From Leptospira sp. (GTDB lineage: Bacteria; Spirochaetota; Leptospiria; Leptospirales; Leptospiraceae): a stretch of DNA of 64,000 nucleotides. The stretch lies in NCBI GenBank assembly GCA_009991425.1, contig JAACWH010000031.1:1-64000 (forward strand), read 5' to 3'. The position numbers and the translations under genes are program-made. The stretch's first letter is position 1. Each line of letters begins with the position of its first letter. Below the pieces are notes generated by a model. The model was not told where the DNA came from. It worked only from the letters and a program-made list of their open reading frames with translations, and ran no database searches. This document shows, in pieces, positions 43,373-51,909 of this stretch.

Positions 43373-43768
43373 TTAGTTAATATCTTGAACTAATTGAATC
43401 CCATTTGTTTTTTTATAGATTGCCTTTTTGAATTCTCTTAGCTGTTCTTTTCCTAGTACATCAACAAAAGAATCAAAACTTAATGCTGAGAATGTCATTC
43501 CAATAGGCATGACCAAAACGACTGGAGGATATCCATGAAGTTTTTTATATGGCTTTGAGACTGCTTCATCCAATTGGCCTACGATATCTTCAGGACTGGA
43601 TGTTGCTGGATTGAAGTGAACAATAAGAACTGGTAAAACTTCTTTTTTTTGAATAGTAGAATTTGTTTTCCAAAGAGCACTACTCATTTTGAGCATTTGA
43701 TATAAATATATCAGGTATTGAAAAAACATCTTAATTTTGAAAATTAATATTTGAATCTTGATGGTCAT
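43373..43768 (-). CDS. Small structural-operon protein of unknown function
   Basis: Up to 131 aa; the N-terminal ~28 residues are hydrophobic and oddly composed (IKIQILIFKIKMFFQYLIYL), so the real start may be an internal Met (MLKMSSALW, 43696, or MSSALW, 43687). No good Shine-Dalgarno decides. The rest contains VLPVLIVHFNPATSSPEDIV and VVLVMPIGMTFSALS. It precedes the 1306-aa gene by 2 nt. Not recognised. Confidence 0.45.
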   Translation of the reverse strand: MTIKIQILIFKIKMFFQYLIYLYQMLKMSSALWKTNSTIQKKEVLPVLIVHFNPATSSPEDIVGQLDEAVSKPYKKLHGYPPVVLVMPIGMTFSALSFDSFVDVLGKEQLREFKKAIYKKTNGIQLVQDIN

Positions 43769-43785
43769 AGAACCTCTAAAGTATA

Positions 43786-44901
43786 TTACTTATAATTACC
43801 ATGGAAACTTGGGATAGCCTTCATCTTGAATTGTCTAGGCTTAGGACGATCTTCTCCTGAACCCCCTTCTACAAATCCAGTTACCCGAAAAGTTGGATGG
43901 TAATCATATATTATAGTATAGCCGTCCCTAGGTTTATCGGTGAGCCATTGAATTCTGGAATCTCCAAAAATAACAAAATCTATACCTTGTTTATACTCCT
44001 TAAGTCCTCTAGTGTCTTTGGAAATAATCTTATTTACATCTGATATTGGAGTAAAAGGCAATCGATCAAAATTCCCTGCTTTGAAAGGAACAAATTGTGA
44101 ATGCCTTACAGTTGAAAATAAAAGTGTTATAATGTCTCCTTCGCCCATTTTATATCCAGACCCCATAACGGCTAAGATTTCTCCATCGGGAAGCTGAACC
44201 AAAGAACTGGAGAGTCCTTGTCTTTTTTCGATTGTAAAGGTTTTATAAGCAACCTTCACTGGATTTATAACTTTCACCTTAGCTCGATACTTTCCAGAAG
44301 TTCTTTCATTTAAGGTAATCGAATTTAAGTTAAATGATTTCCAATCTACCTTTCTCTGATTAAAAGATTTCTCATCTTCAACGTGATAAAGTTCTTCAAC
44401 CCCTATGATATACCTATTTGATAAGTTGGAAATTAATAAATGCTCGTTATTACCTACCATCTCAATGGCAATTGTTTCAACTAACTTTACTTTGTAATCT
44501 AATTGAACCTGATAATAATAAGGTAAATCACTATCTAGTTCAATAAAACTATCATTTATTTTTTTAATAACTAAAGGTTTGGTTTCACCTCTAGCTAACA
44601 ACGAAATACTTTTTACCGATTCTATTGGTCCATACCGAGTATAAACTCTATTCCCATCCACTTTCCAGGAGATTTCTTCATATATCTCTAAATCCTCTTG
44701 GAATGTTCGAATTTCTCCTTCATAGCAAAGCTTACAATCTGGTACTCGATCTTGTTGAGGACATGGACATGGTGACATCCGAAACCATAATGCTGACTCA
44801 CCTCTTCTTTCAAGGAGCTCTTCATTTCGAAGGGGTGTAAATACGTTAGGTTTTGTAGGTATTGGAAACGGAGTTTCTCCTCCTGGACCAATCTTATTCA
44901 A
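43786..44901 (-). CDS. Virion protein with N-terminal Cys cluster
   Basis: 371 aa from TTG 44901 (AAGGG about 11 nt upstream). Residues about 45-63 hold CPCPQQDRVPDCKLCYEG, a CxC...CxxC zinc-knuckle-like cluster often found near the start of large-phage neck or head-tail proteins. The rest is beta-rich (ETIAIEMVGNNEHLLI, RVTGFVEGGSGEDRP). It follows the MuF and cold-shock genes in a structural operon. Zinc binding and neck position are inference. Confidence 0.55.
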   Translation of the reverse strand: MNKIGPGGETPFPIPTKPNVFTPLRNEELLERRGESALWFRMSPCPCPQQDRVPDCKLCYEGEIRTFQEDLEIYEEISWKVDGNRVYTRYGPIESVKSISLLARGETKPLVIKKINDSFIELDSDLPYYYQVQLDYKVKLVETIAIEMVGNNEHLLISNLSNRYIIGVEELYHVEDEKSFNQRKVDWKSFNLNSITLNERTSGKYRAKVKVINPVKVAYKTFTIEKRQGLSSSLVQLPDGEILAVMGSGYKMGEGDIITLLFSTVRHSQFVPFKAGNFDRLPFTPISDVNKIISKDTRGLKEYKQGIDFVIFGDSRIQWLTDKPRDGYTIIYDYHPTFRVTGFVEGGSGEDRPKPRQFKMKAIPSFHGNYK

Positions 44902-45022
44902 ACTTTATAACCCTTACAAAAGATCTATTTTTAAAGATGATTGAGTAAGATGATTCTATCTTAGGTGCTTTTATAAACATCCAACCTATTGTTAACATCT
45001 GAAAGAATAGTAAGGATATCAT
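44894..45022 (-). CDS. Small hydrophobic protein, 42 aa, coupled on both sides
   Basis: Its ATG immediately follows the stop of the cold-shock gene and its stop overlaps the TTG start of the next gene. The product begins MISLLFFQMLTIGWMFI (one hydrophobic segment) and then KAPKIESSYSIIFKNRSF. No Shine-Dalgarno beyond coupling. The tight fit between two genes is the main support. Confidence 0.45.
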   Translation of the reverse strand: MISLLFFQMLTIGWMFIKAPKIESSYSIIFKNRSFVRVIKFE

Positions 45023-45265
45023 TTAAGCGAATTCTACGTTTACAGCTTGGTCTGCTGGAATATTTTTTACTTTATCAATTCCAATGATCGGTTTAAATTT
45101 AACCTCTAATCCTTGCTTTATGTGTTCGGATGGGATATTGCAATTTTTAATATTAAAGAAATATTCTTTGTTATCTGAAACAATAAATCCAAATCCTCCA
45201 CGTTTCGTATCTTGATCTTGAGGAATAAATTTTTTTACCCATCCACTTACTAAAGTTTTACTCAT
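45023..45265 (-). CDS. Cold-shock-domain protein
   Basis: 80 aa. CSD features: KKFIPQDQDTKRGGFGFIVS (RNP1-like GFGFI) and YFFNIKNCN (RNP2-like), then a basic strand VKFKPIIG and AVNVEF. The family binds single-stranded RNA/DNA in the cytoplasm. It is unusual inside a structural operon; it may aid late mRNA translation or cold adaptation. Its ATG overlaps the MuF-like gene's stop by 4 nt. Confidence 0.75.
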   Translation of the reverse strand: MSKTLVSGWVKKFIPQDQDTKRGGFGFIVSDNKEYFFNIKNCNIPSEHIKQGLEVKFKPIIGIDKVKNIPADQAVNVEFA

Positions 45266-46545
45266 TTTTTAAGTCTCCAATCTAAATATTGATTTAACCA
45301 GTTATCATCTTCAAATTCAGTTATACCATGATTGCAATTATCGGAATGATCATGAGCGCAAGTATGTGCCTCATAAATTCCTGATCTATAGATTCCATTA
45401 TTAAAAATAAGAGATTTTTGAACCGATTCTCGATCGAGACGATTTAGTATTCTATTGATTCTTTTGTTTTCTGAAGCTTGCTCCTTAATAGAATCTAAAT
45501 ACTCTTTGTTCTCAGCTAAAAACTTTTCTTTATTGAAGATTTCATTCAATTCATCAATTTCAATGGAAGGAGAATATTGATTGTATTCATGAGAACAATT
45601 CGGATGAGCTGGTGCACAAAACCACCAATTACTCATAGAACCACGTCCAGCATTACTTTTCCCTGGCCAAACTGCTATGTCTGTAATTTGATCACCCTTG
45701 ATACGATCTTCACCATCCCATAATCCTGAAGACTTTAATGCTTCTTCTGATTCAAATAATCTTGCTATTTGTTGTTCATATTCAAGACATGCATCACATA
45801 TAATCGGATTTGATGTTATGCTGGATTTTTGAATTAGAATTTGTTCTTGACTTCTTTCATCTTTCTTTGAAAAATTAATAAAAGATGAGTATATCTCTTC
45901 TAGAAGGCAGGAATCAGGAACCGCAGACTTTGGAGCAATCGTTGATTTCAGATAATCGGGAGCGTCACTCGTCCTCTCGAATGCCTTCTTTCTTAACTTA
46001 AAAGATGTAATTAACCAAGGATTATATCTTTCGTTTTTCAAAAGTGAGATTACAGCAATAGCTCTTGGATTCTCATGAATAATATCAACTCTATTGGGAT
46101 CATTTTTATTTGTTTTAGCGATGCCATTTTCAATAATTTTAGGGAGCACTAAAAGGAATTTATTAATGTCATAATTTTCCGATTCTCTTTTTGAAATAAT
46201 ATGACAAAGTCCTGCTTTTTCATTCCCCCAAATTAAGTCTATAGACCCGATATCACTTCGTTGAAAAGCACCAGGCACATAACCTTCTTTAACAATTCTT
46301 AGATGTGCGATTGCTTCATAAGGTTTTTTAGAAAAGATGTTAAATTTCTTTCCAAATTTTTCATCAAATTCTCCATTATTTACATTGCTGTCCCCTAACC
46401 CACTTACTTGCGAAGCATACAAAGGAAAACCATCTTCAAGAAATCGCACTATTATACCACCTCGACTTCCAGGTTCTAAAACTGATTTTACAATACTTTT
46501 TAAATCTTCTTTTTGATCCTTTATAAACTCTAATATATCTCTCAT
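45262..46545 (-). CDS. MuF C-terminal part with BECR-type nuclease domain
   Basis: 427 aa. Residues about 90-200 (GSIDLIWGNEKAGLCHI, ILKNERYNPWLITSFK-like pattern) fit the phage BECR-type (PBECR) nuclease modules found on MuF proteins. About 250-320 holds ICDACLEYEQQ and FCAPAHPNCSHEY, the Cys/His pattern that ends SPP1 gp7/MuF domains. The C-terminus has CAHDHSDNCNHGI, possibly metal-binding. The partner MuF N-terminal half lies 10 nt upstream in a separate gene. It would be packaged in the head and ejected. Nuclease function is inferred. Confidence 0.6.
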   Translation of the reverse strand: MRDILEFIKDQKEDLKSIVKSVLEPGSRGGIIVRFLEDGFPLYASQVSGLGDSNVNNGEFDEKFGKKFNIFSKKPYEAIAHLRIVKEGYVPGAFQRSDIGSIDLIWGNEKAGLCHIISKRESENYDINKFLLVLPKIIENGIAKTNKNDPNRVDIIHENPRAIAVISLLKNERYNPWLITSFKLRKKAFERTSDAPDYLKSTIAPKSAVPDSCLLEEIYSSFINFSKKDERSQEQILIQKSSITSNPIICDACLEYEQQIARLFESEEALKSSGLWDGEDRIKGDQITDIAVWPGKSNAGRGSMSNWWFCAPAHPNCSHEYNQYSPSIEIDELNEIFNKEKFLAENKEYLDSIKEQASENKRINRILNRLDRESVQKSLIFNNGIYRSGIYEAHTCAHDHSDNCNHGITEFEDDNWLNQYLDWRLKK

Positions 46546-46555
46546 AAATCTCTAA

Positions 46556-47548
46556 TTAGAAAACCCTTTGAAATTTTATATACATAGGAGTATTTGATTT
46601 TGATTCTTGAAGCAATTGAATTAACCTTCCATTGTTAGCATTTATCATAACCTCAGTGAAAGCGAACCTTCCCATATCTCTGTTTAGATGATTGGTTATT
46701 ATTTCTTCGTACTCTCTTTCTTTTTCAAGACGTTGTGATTCTGATAGATTTTCATCGAATAAACCTAGAGCATCTTTAATCATATCATCATCAGGTGATA
46801 TCATAATTGATCTAATCTCTCCGATAGTAGCGTTTCTTGCTAGTGCCTCGGCGATTTGTTGTCTATACATCCTTGTAACTAAGTCGTAGGACTTCCCAGA
46901 TCTTTGTCCTAAATCATCATAAACGGCTAACCACTCAGCGCCCTTAGCATTTGCATAAATTAGTTGATAGACTCGATCTTTTGAAAGCCCAGTTGATTTG
47001 ATTAACTCATCTATATTTTCTAATCCAGGGAAGTTATATTTATTTTCTAGAGTATTGGAAACCTCCGGAAGAGTCATCTGAGCAAGGTCATCAGGATTCT
47101 CTCCTTTCCCAAGCATATACTCAGCAATATAACCTAGAATAGTTGATTTATCTCTAGTCTCCTTATATACTTGATTCCAATCCTGATCCAAAAAATCGAA
47201 AATCTCTTTATCTACATTACTTAGTTGATTTCGTTTTACTGTTCCTTCAGGAAAATCTATTGATTTAGAATTTCTTCTGTATTTAGAATAATCAAATTCT
47301 GGATCATAGATAACATCAAGATAAGGTTGATCAAACTCGATGGGTTCAACCAATTTACCGAAGAATTTAGATCTTATTTTCCCAAAGGCTTTTTGAATTC
47401 CAGAGAGAATACTCTTTTCGATAGTTATATCAATGCTGCTTTTTGAATTTCCTAAAATTGTATGTTGAACATTTAGTAAATAATAAGCAAATGCATATTG
47501 TAATTCTCTGATGAATCTATAACTTGAGAAAGGAGATTCCCTCTTCAT
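46556..47548 (-). CDS. Head morphogenesis (MuF/SPP1 gp7-like) N-terminal protein
   Basis: 330 aa, helical. The end reads LNRDMGRFAFTEVMINANNG and YIKFQRVF, the 'R...FTExxxAxNxG...xYxKF' core of MuF domains, but the Cys/His part that normally follows is missing and sits in the next gene. The protein is thus half of a split MuF. It binds the portal side of the prohead in related phages. It follows the acidic 138-aa gene by 17 nt. Confidence 0.6.
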   Translation of the reverse strand: MKRESPFSSYRFIRELQYAFAYYLLNVQHTILGNSKSSIDITIEKSILSGIQKAFGKIRSKFFGKLVEPIEFDQPYLDVIYDPEFDYSKYRRNSKSIDFPEGTVKRNQLSNVDKEIFDFLDQDWNQVYKETRDKSTILGYIAEYMLGKGENPDDLAQMTLPEVSNTLENKYNFPGLENIDELIKSTGLSKDRVYQLIYANAKGAEWLAVYDDLGQRSGKSYDLVTRMYRQQIAEALARNATIGEIRSIMISPDDDMIKDALGLFDENLSESQRLEKEREYEEIITNHLNRDMGRFAFTEVMINANNGRLIQLLQESKSNTPMYIKFQRVF

Positions 47549-47565
47549 AAAAAAATTGAAACTAT

Positions 47566-47982
47566 TTAAACAATTTTTCTATTGATTAATAGCTGTTCAA
47601 TCTTGTTGGCAATTGCAGAAAGAAAGGTTTCCATAGGAAGCTGATTCTGGGCGTAGGAGTTAATTGTGTCGTACAATTTTTTCTTATCTTGCTCCGGTAA
47701 CTTCATAATTGCACTGGATAAAAATTGACCCTTGCTTTCTTTAGTATCTGGAGATTTAAGAACTTCTTCCTTTTTGAATTCTTTTATTGGGGTTTGACTA
47801 GCAGCTTCTTCTTTAACATCTTTCTCTGATGAATCTTCAGGTTCATCGGTTTTTCCATCTGGATTTTGGATTGCATCTTCTTCTTTTGTTAATGTATCAG
47901 ATTCAAGATTTCCATAATTTCTTGGCTCAGCCTCAGAAGTTTTTTGATCTTCATTTTGGATGGTATCTTCATTTTCTTGCAT
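47566..47982 (-). CDS. Acidic disordered protein
   Basis: 138 aa. The first 90 residues are acidic and low complexity (EDTIQNEDQKTSEAEPRNYG, EPEDSSEKDVKEEA); the last 45 are helical (KKLYDTINSYAQNQLPMETF). It heads the operon ending at 39205, with a CCGATA element 49 nt upstream and a GGAG 9 nt before the ATG. Possibly a scaffold-like or head-packaged protein; not recognised. Confidence 0.55.
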   Translation of the reverse strand: MQENEDTIQNEDQKTSEAEPRNYGNLESDTLTKEEDAIQNPDGKTDEPEDSSEKDVKEEAASQTPIKEFKKEEVLKSPDTKESKGQFLSSAIMKLPEQDKKKLYDTINSYAQNQLPMETFLSAIANKIEQLLINRKIV

Positions 47983-48031
47983 TGGTTAATTCTCCACAAA
48001 GTAATTTGATTTAGAGTATCAAATCAAACTT

Positions 48032-48037
48032 TATCGG
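48032..48037 (-). promoter_or_regulatory. CCGATA late-promoter-like element, MuF/polyvalent operon
   Basis: The minus strand reads AAAACCGATAAAGTTT; 49 nt to the ATG at 47982, longer than most copies. Confidence 0.45.
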
Positions 48038-48047
48038 TTTTTATATT

Positions 48048-49502
48048 TTACCTTTTTGTGAAAAATGACGGATCTAATCCCATTTTTTTGAATCTCTCAG
48101 ATTGAATATCAGAAGCAGTTTTGTTTTCTTTTTCTCTCTCTTGAGCTCTCGCTTTTAGCTTTTCGGGATCCATAGTATTAATGGTTCTCTTTTTCCCTAC
48201 AACTCTGTTAGCAAAATATCTAAGAGCATCCATTGCGTGATCCAAATCTTTTTTGGGAACCTCTTTTGCATTCTTGCCATCTTTAGGCTCTTCCCAAGAA
48301 TAAGTTGCACCTTCTTCAATGGTCTTTACGCAACTTCTAAAGATTTTCAATTTTAATCCTTTCTCAGCTGACAATAAAGAGATTACTGATTGAATCCCTG
48401 TTGATATATCTTTATCTGCAGCTTGAGTAGGAATCCCACATTCAACCATTGTAGCCCTATCTTCAGCATCATGATCTGAAACTATGAAGCTGTTAGGAAT
48501 TTTAATTTCTTTGATTTTATCGCAGTGCCATCTTACAGTTTTTTCAGTCTGATAGTGCTCATGAGTTAAGTACCAAGTTTCATTAGATTTGTCATAATGA
48601 AACCATAGAAATACAAAAGGATTAGTATATCCAAAGTCAACGGCTCCTGCACAGTCCCAATCTTTGGGAATCTCAAAAGGTTCAACTATACAATTTTCTA
48701 TCATAGGATAAACTAGACCTTGAACATTTACCCATAGTCCTTTATAGAGTCGGTCTAGTTCGGTACCTGTTAATTCGGAAAGTGTCTCAACATAGTCCTC
48801 GGAAAGAAATGGATTATCAAGAGGTGTCCAATTTCTTCGAAAGATGCGTTTCATCTTATTTTCAGAAAGTGCTTCCCCTGTTTCGGGATCTTGTTTAAGG
48901 ATGAAGTATTTATATATCCAATGAAATTTGTTTCTAGGGTTGCAATCTATCAAGAATTTGTTGATCAATTCTTCACGGATGTATGATAACCTTGTAATGA
49001 TCTTTTGAAAAGTTTGATAAGATATTTGGGTAGCTTCATTGATAAAAATTGTGTTAAACTCTGTACCCATGATTTTCTCAACACGATCAGAATCATCTAG
49101 TCCAGCACCATAGATTTCTGCACCATTCGAGAAGATTAAGATCATATTTTGAGAATCGATCTGGTAATCTCTTCCGTCTTCCATTCCCATTTCGTTTAAC
49201 ATTGCAAGCAATGTTTGTCTCCATACAGAAATCCGTAAATGATTGAGACGATAACGGGCTATTAAATGCCTTGAACCTGGAGAAGCTAAAGCCCTTCCTA
49301 TAATAATTTTTACTACCAGATAAGTCTTACCTGAACGAGCGCCTCCATCGTAACATATCTGATTAAGAACGATACTTGATATCTCATTCTTGAGAGCATC
49401 TATTTGTTTTGGAGAATATATTTTTGATAAATCAACCTCAGATGGAATGAGTGTAGGTTGATCTGATTTAGTTATTCCCCTTTTCTTCCTAGATAAAGCC
49501 AT
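48048..49502 (-). CDS. terL: Terminase large subunit
   Basis: 484 aa. ATPase: Walker A GGARSGKT (residues 53-60), Walker B TIFINEAT (about 152-159), coupling motif in DCNP. Nuclease (RNase H fold) acidic residues: AVDFGY, VSDHDAED and LDHAMDALRY. It packages DNA through the portal. It starts in its own unit with a CCGATA element 28 nt upstream and an AGGAGT just before the ATG, 49 nt after terS. The portal it must dock with is 38.6 kb away on the other strand. Confidence 0.9.
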   Translation of the reverse strand: MALSRKKRGITKSDQPTLIPSEVDLSKIYSPKQIDALKNEISSIVLNQICYDGGARSGKTYLVVKIIIGRALASPGSRHLIARYRLNHLRISVWRQTLLAMLNEMGMEDGRDYQIDSQNMILIFSNGAEIYGAGLDDSDRVEKIMGTEFNTIFINEATQISYQTFQKIITRLSYIREELINKFLIDCNPRNKFHWIYKYFILKQDPETGEALSENKMKRIFRRNWTPLDNPFLSEDYVETLSELTGTELDRLYKGLWVNVQGLVYPMIENCIVEPFEIPKDWDCAGAVDFGYTNPFVFLWFHYDKSNETWYLTHEHYQTEKTVRWHCDKIKEIKIPNSFIVSDHDAEDRATMVECGIPTQAADKDISTGIQSVISLLSAEKGLKLKIFRSCVKTIEEGATYSWEEPKDGKNAKEVPKKDLDHAMDALRYFANRVVGKKRTINTMDPEKLKARAQEREKENKTASDIQSERFKKMGLDPSFFTKR

Positions 49503-49530
49503 ACTCCTAATACTATAAATTGGATAGGAG

Positions 49531-49536
49531 TATCGG
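49531..49536 (-). promoter_or_regulatory. CCGATA late-promoter-like element, terminase
   Basis: The minus strand reads TCTAATCCGATACTCC; 28 nt to the ATG at 49502. It may add late expression to early read-through. Confidence 0.5.
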
Positions 49537-49551
49537 ATTAGAATATTGGGC

Positions 49552-50112
49552 TTATTGTTTAGCTAAACTTGCATTAATAATTTTCTCTTTGAATTCAGGT
49601 CTCAATCCAGTGTCCATAAGTATTTGAATAATTGGCTGCTTGGTATTCCCGTTATCTGGTTTTTCTCTAATTACTTCAGGTTCACCAATAGAACGAAGTA
49701 ACTTTGAATAAGCTAGGCTCCAACCTCTAATTAAGGCATTTATCTCTTGATATACCTTTTTATGCCCAACTACTTCACCCTCAGAATTATAAACTGGGAT
49801 ATCATCATATTCAGATTCATCCTTAAGTCTTTTCATACAATTACTGATTATAATCAAAGAATCTTGATGCATTTGATTGAGAACTTTAGCTCTAGTATGT
49901 GCTAACTGCTCGATAACTAACTCTTCGGTTCGTTGTTCTATTTCCTTGGAAATGGATTTCCATTTGAACCGAGTTCTAAGTTTTTCAAATTGAGTCTTAG
50001 TTATATTGAATTTTTTAATAATCTCATCAATAGAAATGCCAGAAAGGTAAGCAATTTTTATTTCTTCACGAGTCCCTGAGTCTATTCTTTTATTAGGCTT
50101 AGCTTTCTTCAT
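49552..50112 (-). CDS. terS: Terminase small subunit
   Basis: 186 aa. N-terminal helix-turn-helix (REEIKIAYLSGISIDEIIKK, FNITKTQFEKL), a central oligomerisation helix region and a C-terminal tail that usually contacts TerL. It recognises the packaging site. It lies immediately before terL and 4 nt after the ParB-XRE gene, in the early-region transcript. Confidence 0.8.
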   Translation of the reverse strand: MKKAKPNKRIDSGTREEIKIAYLSGISIDEIIKKFNITKTQFEKLRTRFKWKSISKEIEQRTEELVIEQLAHTRAKVLNQMHQDSLIIISNCMKRLKDESEYDDIPVYNSEGEVVGHKKVYQEINALIRGWSLAYSKLLRSIGEPEVIREKPDNGNTKQPIIQILMDTGLRPEFKEKIINASLAKQ

Positions 50113-50116
50113 ATAC

Positions 50117-50959
50117 TTAAATTAAACAAATCTCTCTTATTTGTTCATATAATTCATTTGTCACTTCCCATCTACCAGATTCAAATTCGGCTATATAAGA
50201 TTGGCTATATCCTATTTTTTGTCCTAATTGAAATTGAGTGAGGCCAGCTTCTACTCTGAGTTTCTTAATCTCCATATTAAGATTCCCTTTCTCAAAATTT
50301 TCTCTTTTGAAAAGATCACTTTCAGATGCATCAAAGGCATCCTTAATAACTTTTTTATATGGACCTGGACCAAACTCGTATTCAATTTTTTTACCTGAAA
50401 CTTTAAGAAGAAAATTGCTATTCCCCATATCAATAATCGATACTTTCAAGCCTTTGAGGTTATTTTTCTCCCATTTCTCTTTTAATTCTTCTATACTAAC
50501 TGCTTTTGCATTTCCATTTCGGATTTTTGTAAAATCAGATTCTATTGTTTTTTTAGGGATTAATAATCGTTTGGATAGTTCTTGGATTTCTGATCCAAAA
50601 ACCTTTTTCAAGGAAAAAATCTTAGGAAAAACTTTTCTATAAATTAGTACTCTATCGTTAAATGAAATTTGTCTTCGTCCTACATTTCTGGATATTATAT
50701 ATTCGAGTTCATTATCTACTTTAACTATCTGACAAAGAATAGAAGTTCTTCCTAATAGCTTATAGGCTTTCACTCTATTTTCTCCAGATAGGATCATGTT
50801 CCTTTCATTTATTTCTATTGGTTCCTTTAAACCATGAGTCTCAATGTCCTTTGCTAATAATTTAATAAATTCTTCGCTTTTTGCTTTGAATACAGAGTTC
50901 TCAGGATGAAAAATTAAATCCTCAATACTAACCTGAATATATTTTTCAGTTAACACCAT
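50117..50959 (-). CDS. ParB-like protein with C-terminal XRE helix-turn-helix
   Basis: 280 aa. N-terminal ParB/Spo0J-type domain about residues 1-110: HPENSVF, then MILSGENRVKAYKLLG (ParB catalytic-type GExR) and VGRRQISFNDR. The C-terminal ~60 residues (KKLRVEAGLTQFQLGQKIGY, YIAEFESGRW) are a Cro/CI-type HTH. The middle is unassigned. Fusion of a CTPase-type ParB domain to an XRE HTH suggests a sequence-specific nucleating regulator. It is next to terS. Candidate roles: late gene activator, packaging-site factor or partition. No ParA is present. Confidence 0.7.
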   Translation of the reverse strand: MVLTEKYIQVSIEDLIFHPENSVFKAKSEEFIKLLAKDIETHGLKEPIEINERNMILSGENRVKAYKLLGRTSILCQIVKVDNELEYIISRNVGRRQISFNDRVLIYRKVFPKIFSLKKVFGSEIQELSKRLLIPKKTIESDFTKIRNGNAKAVSIEELKEKWEKNNLKGLKVSIIDMGNSNFLLKVSGKKIEYEFGPGPYKKVIKDAFDASESDLFKRENFEKGNLNMEIKKLRVEAGLTQFQLGQKIGYSQSYIAEFESGRWEVTNELYEQIREICLI

Positions 50960-50999
50960 AAATCAATCCCTTCCATTTAATTTCCCAATCAACATTCTT

Positions 51000-51353
51000 T
51001 TAAGGTTCAATTAAAATTAAATCTACCCCTTCTTCTCCCTTTTTGCATCTAACGAACGTAGCAATGACCGAAGGTATGTCTCGTAACGAGTCGTCCTTGA
51101 GGACTCGTCCATGCACAAGAGAGTCAAAAACAGTTGCAACCATCCCATCAATGTCTCTTCTTCGATTATCTGAGACCTGGAAGATGATAAGAAGGATTGC
51201 GATATCATTAAGGTAATTTTCGTTAATCTGGCTTTTACTTTTGGATCTGTCCTGACAAATGACTCTTTGGAGTTCCACTTTTTCGCTATCACTTTTGCGT
51301 TTTTGAATGAAGGGATATTTTCTCCCAAATTTTGAACTCTTAGAACTGTACAT
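51000..51353 (-). CDS. RusA-like Holliday junction resolvase
   Basis: 117 aa. The acidic pattern RRRDIDGMVATVFDSLVHG then LKDDSLRDIPSV is the RusA active-site layout (D...D...DD) that binds metal and cuts four-way junctions. Phage RusA trims recombination/replication intermediates before packaging. It fits with the annealing recombinase and exonuclease upstream. An overlapping frame (51023-51358) is rejected. Confidence 0.75.
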   Translation of the reverse strand: MYSSKSSKFGRKYPFIQKRKSDSEKVELQRVICQDRSKSKSQINENYLNDIAILLIIFQVSDNRRRDIDGMVATVFDSLVHGRVLKDDSLRDIPSVIATFVRCKKGEEGVDLILIEP

Positions 51354-51354
51354 T

Positions 51355-51909
51355 TCAATTAATTAGCTCCTTATCTCCTCTCCAAGAATCAGCCCAAATA
51401 AATTTCAACTCTGCATTTTCCGCACATTTTCGATCTTCTTCTCTATCGCCAATCAACATAGAATTATCCCAATCAATGACAAAACCATGATTATGTAATT
51501 CATATTCAATTAATGCAAGCATACCGATATTTGGTTTTCTACACAAAGACTTTCTGTTATACGGAAATACTTTTCCTCCTTCTTGATGCAAGCATGCTTT
51601 AATTATATGAAAAGGACTTTTAGTGAAAAGTGAGATCAAGAAATCTAATTCTTGCTCAACTTCAATAGGAGTTTTAAAGCCATGAGAAACTCCTCCTTGA
51701 TTTGTTATGCCTGCAATTATATATCCATTCTCTCTATATGACCAAATTAACTTTTCTATATTTGGATATAGTTCATAATCTTGTGGATGGACAGCAAATT
51801 GCTTTCCCTTAGTTGGTTTTCTGACAGTTCCATCTAGATCTAAAAATAAAATAGGTTTAACTTCTAAATTTTCTATGTGTTGCATTTTAATCATTTTTTC
51901 TCCATCCAT
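51355..51909 (-). CDS. HAD-IIIA phosphatase (HisB-N/GmhB-like)
   Basis: 184 aa. Motif I LFLDLDGTVR (D24, D26), motif II GITNQGG, the CRKPNIGML segment typical of HisB-N/GmhB/PNKP-like enzymes, and motif III LIGDREEDRKCA. It removes phosphate from a sugar, nucleotide 5'/3' end or histidinol phosphate in relatives. In a phage early region a polynucleotide 3'-phosphatase role is plausible, but no kinase domain is present. Overlaps the next small gene. Confidence 0.75.
   Translation of the reverse strand: MDGEKMIKMQHIENLEVKPILFLDLDGTVRKPTKGKQFAVHPQDYELYPNIEKLIWSYRENGYIIAGITNQGGVSHGFKTPIEVEQELDFLISLFTKSPFHIIKACLHQEGGKVFPYNRKSLCRKPNIGMLALIEYELHNHGFVIDWDNSMLIGDREEDRKCAENAELKFIWADSWRGDKELIN

Noticed and set aside
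51023..51358. Alternative frame over the RusA-like gene
   Set aside because: The competing frame carries the RusA acidic motif set and the correct termini; this one has no recognisable features.
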